Part shown: positions 56,447-57,163 of the stretch, piece after piece
Layout: every line of letters starts with the position of its first letter
Position numbering within the stretch: position 1 is the stretch's first letter
Assembly: GCA_016873225.1 (NCBI GenBank)
Contig: VGXS01000026.1
Span: 1-57,163, forward strand
Reading direction: 5' to 3'
Length of the DNA stretch: 57,163 nucleotides
DNA from: Planctomycetota bacterium
GTDB lineage: Bacteria; Planctomycetota; Planctomycetia; Gemmatales; Gemmataceae
Made by a program: the position numbers and the translations under genes
Notes under the pieces: generated by a model
What the model was told of the DNA's origin: nothing
What the model saw: the letters and a program-made list of their open reading frames with translations, nothing else
The model's database searches: none

Positions 56447-57163
56447 TCAGAAGAGGAAGTGAAACTCAATGCTGGGACCTTGGAAAAAGCTGGATCCTGT
56501 TTTGTTACTAACGGTGGGATCCACAATGTTGTAGTCAACAAGATCAGCACTCTGGGCCACCCCGACCAGCCAAAGCAGGTTGTACCCACCCCTAATCTTG
56601 AACCTCTCAAGAAGGTTCCACTCAAGGTTGAAACCAAGTTGGAAAAGCTGTGCATATCCAGTGTTGGTTCTGTTACGAGTGAAAATGTTGAATCCATCAC
56701 CACGATTGAAGGCCATATCCCGCTCCATGAAGTTTGCCATGAATGCGGTTTTGGCTTCGCTGGTGAATGAGAACCCATGAAGGATTCGCGTGGAATACTC
56801 GACACCGATCTGGGGCCCAAGCATCCTGTTGTAGGTGTTTGTCAGGTAATTCGTCTGCTGGAGAGGATCCGTCCCGGCCCCAGGCCCGGAAGTGAAAATC
56901 GTGGTTCCTTCCTGGAAGTCAAAATAACGAACGCCCAAAATCAATTCAAACTCCCGATGTGCCAAGCCAGTAAGTCGATAGTTGCCTTCAAGATTTCCCA
57001 TGGTCACGGATTGGCTGATCGTCTCATAAGCCAATTCAGAAGCGAAACCAGCCGTCAACCCGATGGGAATTCCCCCAGAAAACGGGGCATTAAGGGACCC
57101 GGACGCGGCAACCCCGCCGCGAGAAGTCATCTCTGGAAGATAGAAACCGGTCACTTCAAATTG
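56447..57163 (-). CDS. BBP7-type outer-membrane beta-barrel protein, N-terminus beyond window
   Basis: The C-terminal 238 or so residues; the frame is still open at the right edge. It has the planctomycete BBP7 pattern of amphipathic strands: FELILGVRYFDFQEGTTI, YNRMLGPQIGVEYSTRI, FSFTSEAKTAFMANFMERD, AQLFQLGFNLEWNLLERFKIRGGYNLLWLVGVA in parts, ending in SIEFHFLF, where the final Phe is the sorting signal of outer-membrane barrels inserted by BamA. Family members are abundant surface proteins of unknown ligand, limited to planctomycetes. The partial state is caused by the window, not by decay. Confidence 0.85.
   Translation of the reverse strand, partial: QFEVTGFYLPEMTSRGGVAASGSLNAPFSGGIPIGLTAGFASELAYETISQSVTMGNLEGNYRLTGLAHREFELILGVRYFDFQEGTTIFTSGPGAGTDPLQQTNYLTNTYNRMLGPQIGVEYSTRILHGFSFTSEAKTAFMANFMERDMAFNRGDGFNIFTRNRTNTGYAQLFQLGFNLEWNLLERFKIRGGYNLLWLVGVAQSADLVDYNIVDPTVSNKTGSSFFQGPSIEFHFLF

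Noticed and set aside
1..57163. CRISPR arrays, insertion sequences, integrases, tRNA or rRNA genes
   Set aside because: No regularly spaced direct repeats, transposase or integrase motifs, and no cloverleaf or rRNA-like stretches were seen in the short intergenic regions.

Overview
The window most likely comes from a planctomycete (Planctomycetota, class Planctomycetia; order not resolvable, Gemmatales-like by impression). The signs are a BBP7-type outer-membrane beta-barrel protein, a DUF1549/DUF1553 protein, a multihaem cytochrome c of the CX4CH + CXXCH type, an ExbB/ExbD cluster next to a squalene-cyclase-like repeat protein, a WD40/Ser-Thr kinase pair, and several envelope proteins of the kind annotated as hypothetical in that phylum. 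GC content looks moderately high (mid-50s percent by eye). About 57 protein genes fill almost the whole window. I see no rRNA, tRNA, insertion sequence, prophage or CRISPR array, so this reads as ordinary chromosome rather than a mobile island.

Layout. 1-1703 (minus): hpt, a glycosyltransferase-like gene and a truncated membrane protein, divergent from lptB (1816) and a DinB-like gene. 3411-5343: a conserved hypothetical gene and rlmN. 5372-7496: an ECF sigma / anti-sigma / membrane protein operon. 7550-11250: a four-gene Mn/Zn/Fe ABC importer whose second permease carries a cytoplasmic winged-helix-like tail. 11264-16647 (minus): ExbB, ExbD, a long ExbD, an anchored envelope protein and a squalene-cyclase-like protein. 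16793-19555: UDP-glucuronate decarboxylase, a response regulator and an rRNA methyltransferase. 19647-25061: tandem paralogous secreted proteins facing a WD40 + Ser/Thr kinase operon. 25178-32522: thiL, a PQQ-type beta-propeller, an ABC-F ATPase, comM/yifB, a response regulator, a WalJ-like hydrolase and a 60-residue protein. 32519-37653: PTS enzyme I, a secreted coiled protein with a small lipoprotein, a membrane protein and a housekeeping-type sigma factor. 37979-42553: DUF1549/1553 protein, haem-sensing histidine kinase, mutM. 42684-49470: trpBA, a trmB-like gene, a stand-alone LigD phosphoesterase-like domain, two further methyltransferases and a DUF488 protein. 49503-56292: multihaem cytochrome, der, yidD-rnpA, a DnaJ-like gene and a paired partial/complete ketosynthase. 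The right edge cuts a BBP7-type gene.

Functional themes: envelope biogenesis and energisation (LptB, ExbB/D/D, BBP7, YidD, many anchored proteins), RNA modification and processing (RlmN, RlmI-like, TrmB-like, RlmL-like, RnpA), and signalling (two sigma factors, an anti-sigma factor, a histidine kinase, two response regulators, a Ser/Thr kinase).

The most unusual material is (i) the ExbB-ExbD-longExbD-envelope-squalene-cyclase-like operon, (ii) the metal permease fused to a helix-turn-helix-like tail, (iii) the LptB with an extra C-terminal domain, (iv) the half-ketosynthase/ketosynthase pair, and (v) an unusually rich set of perfect inverted repeats in short leaders, two of which involve the Shine-Dalgarno sequence. 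Functions rest on reading motifs; no similarity search was possible.
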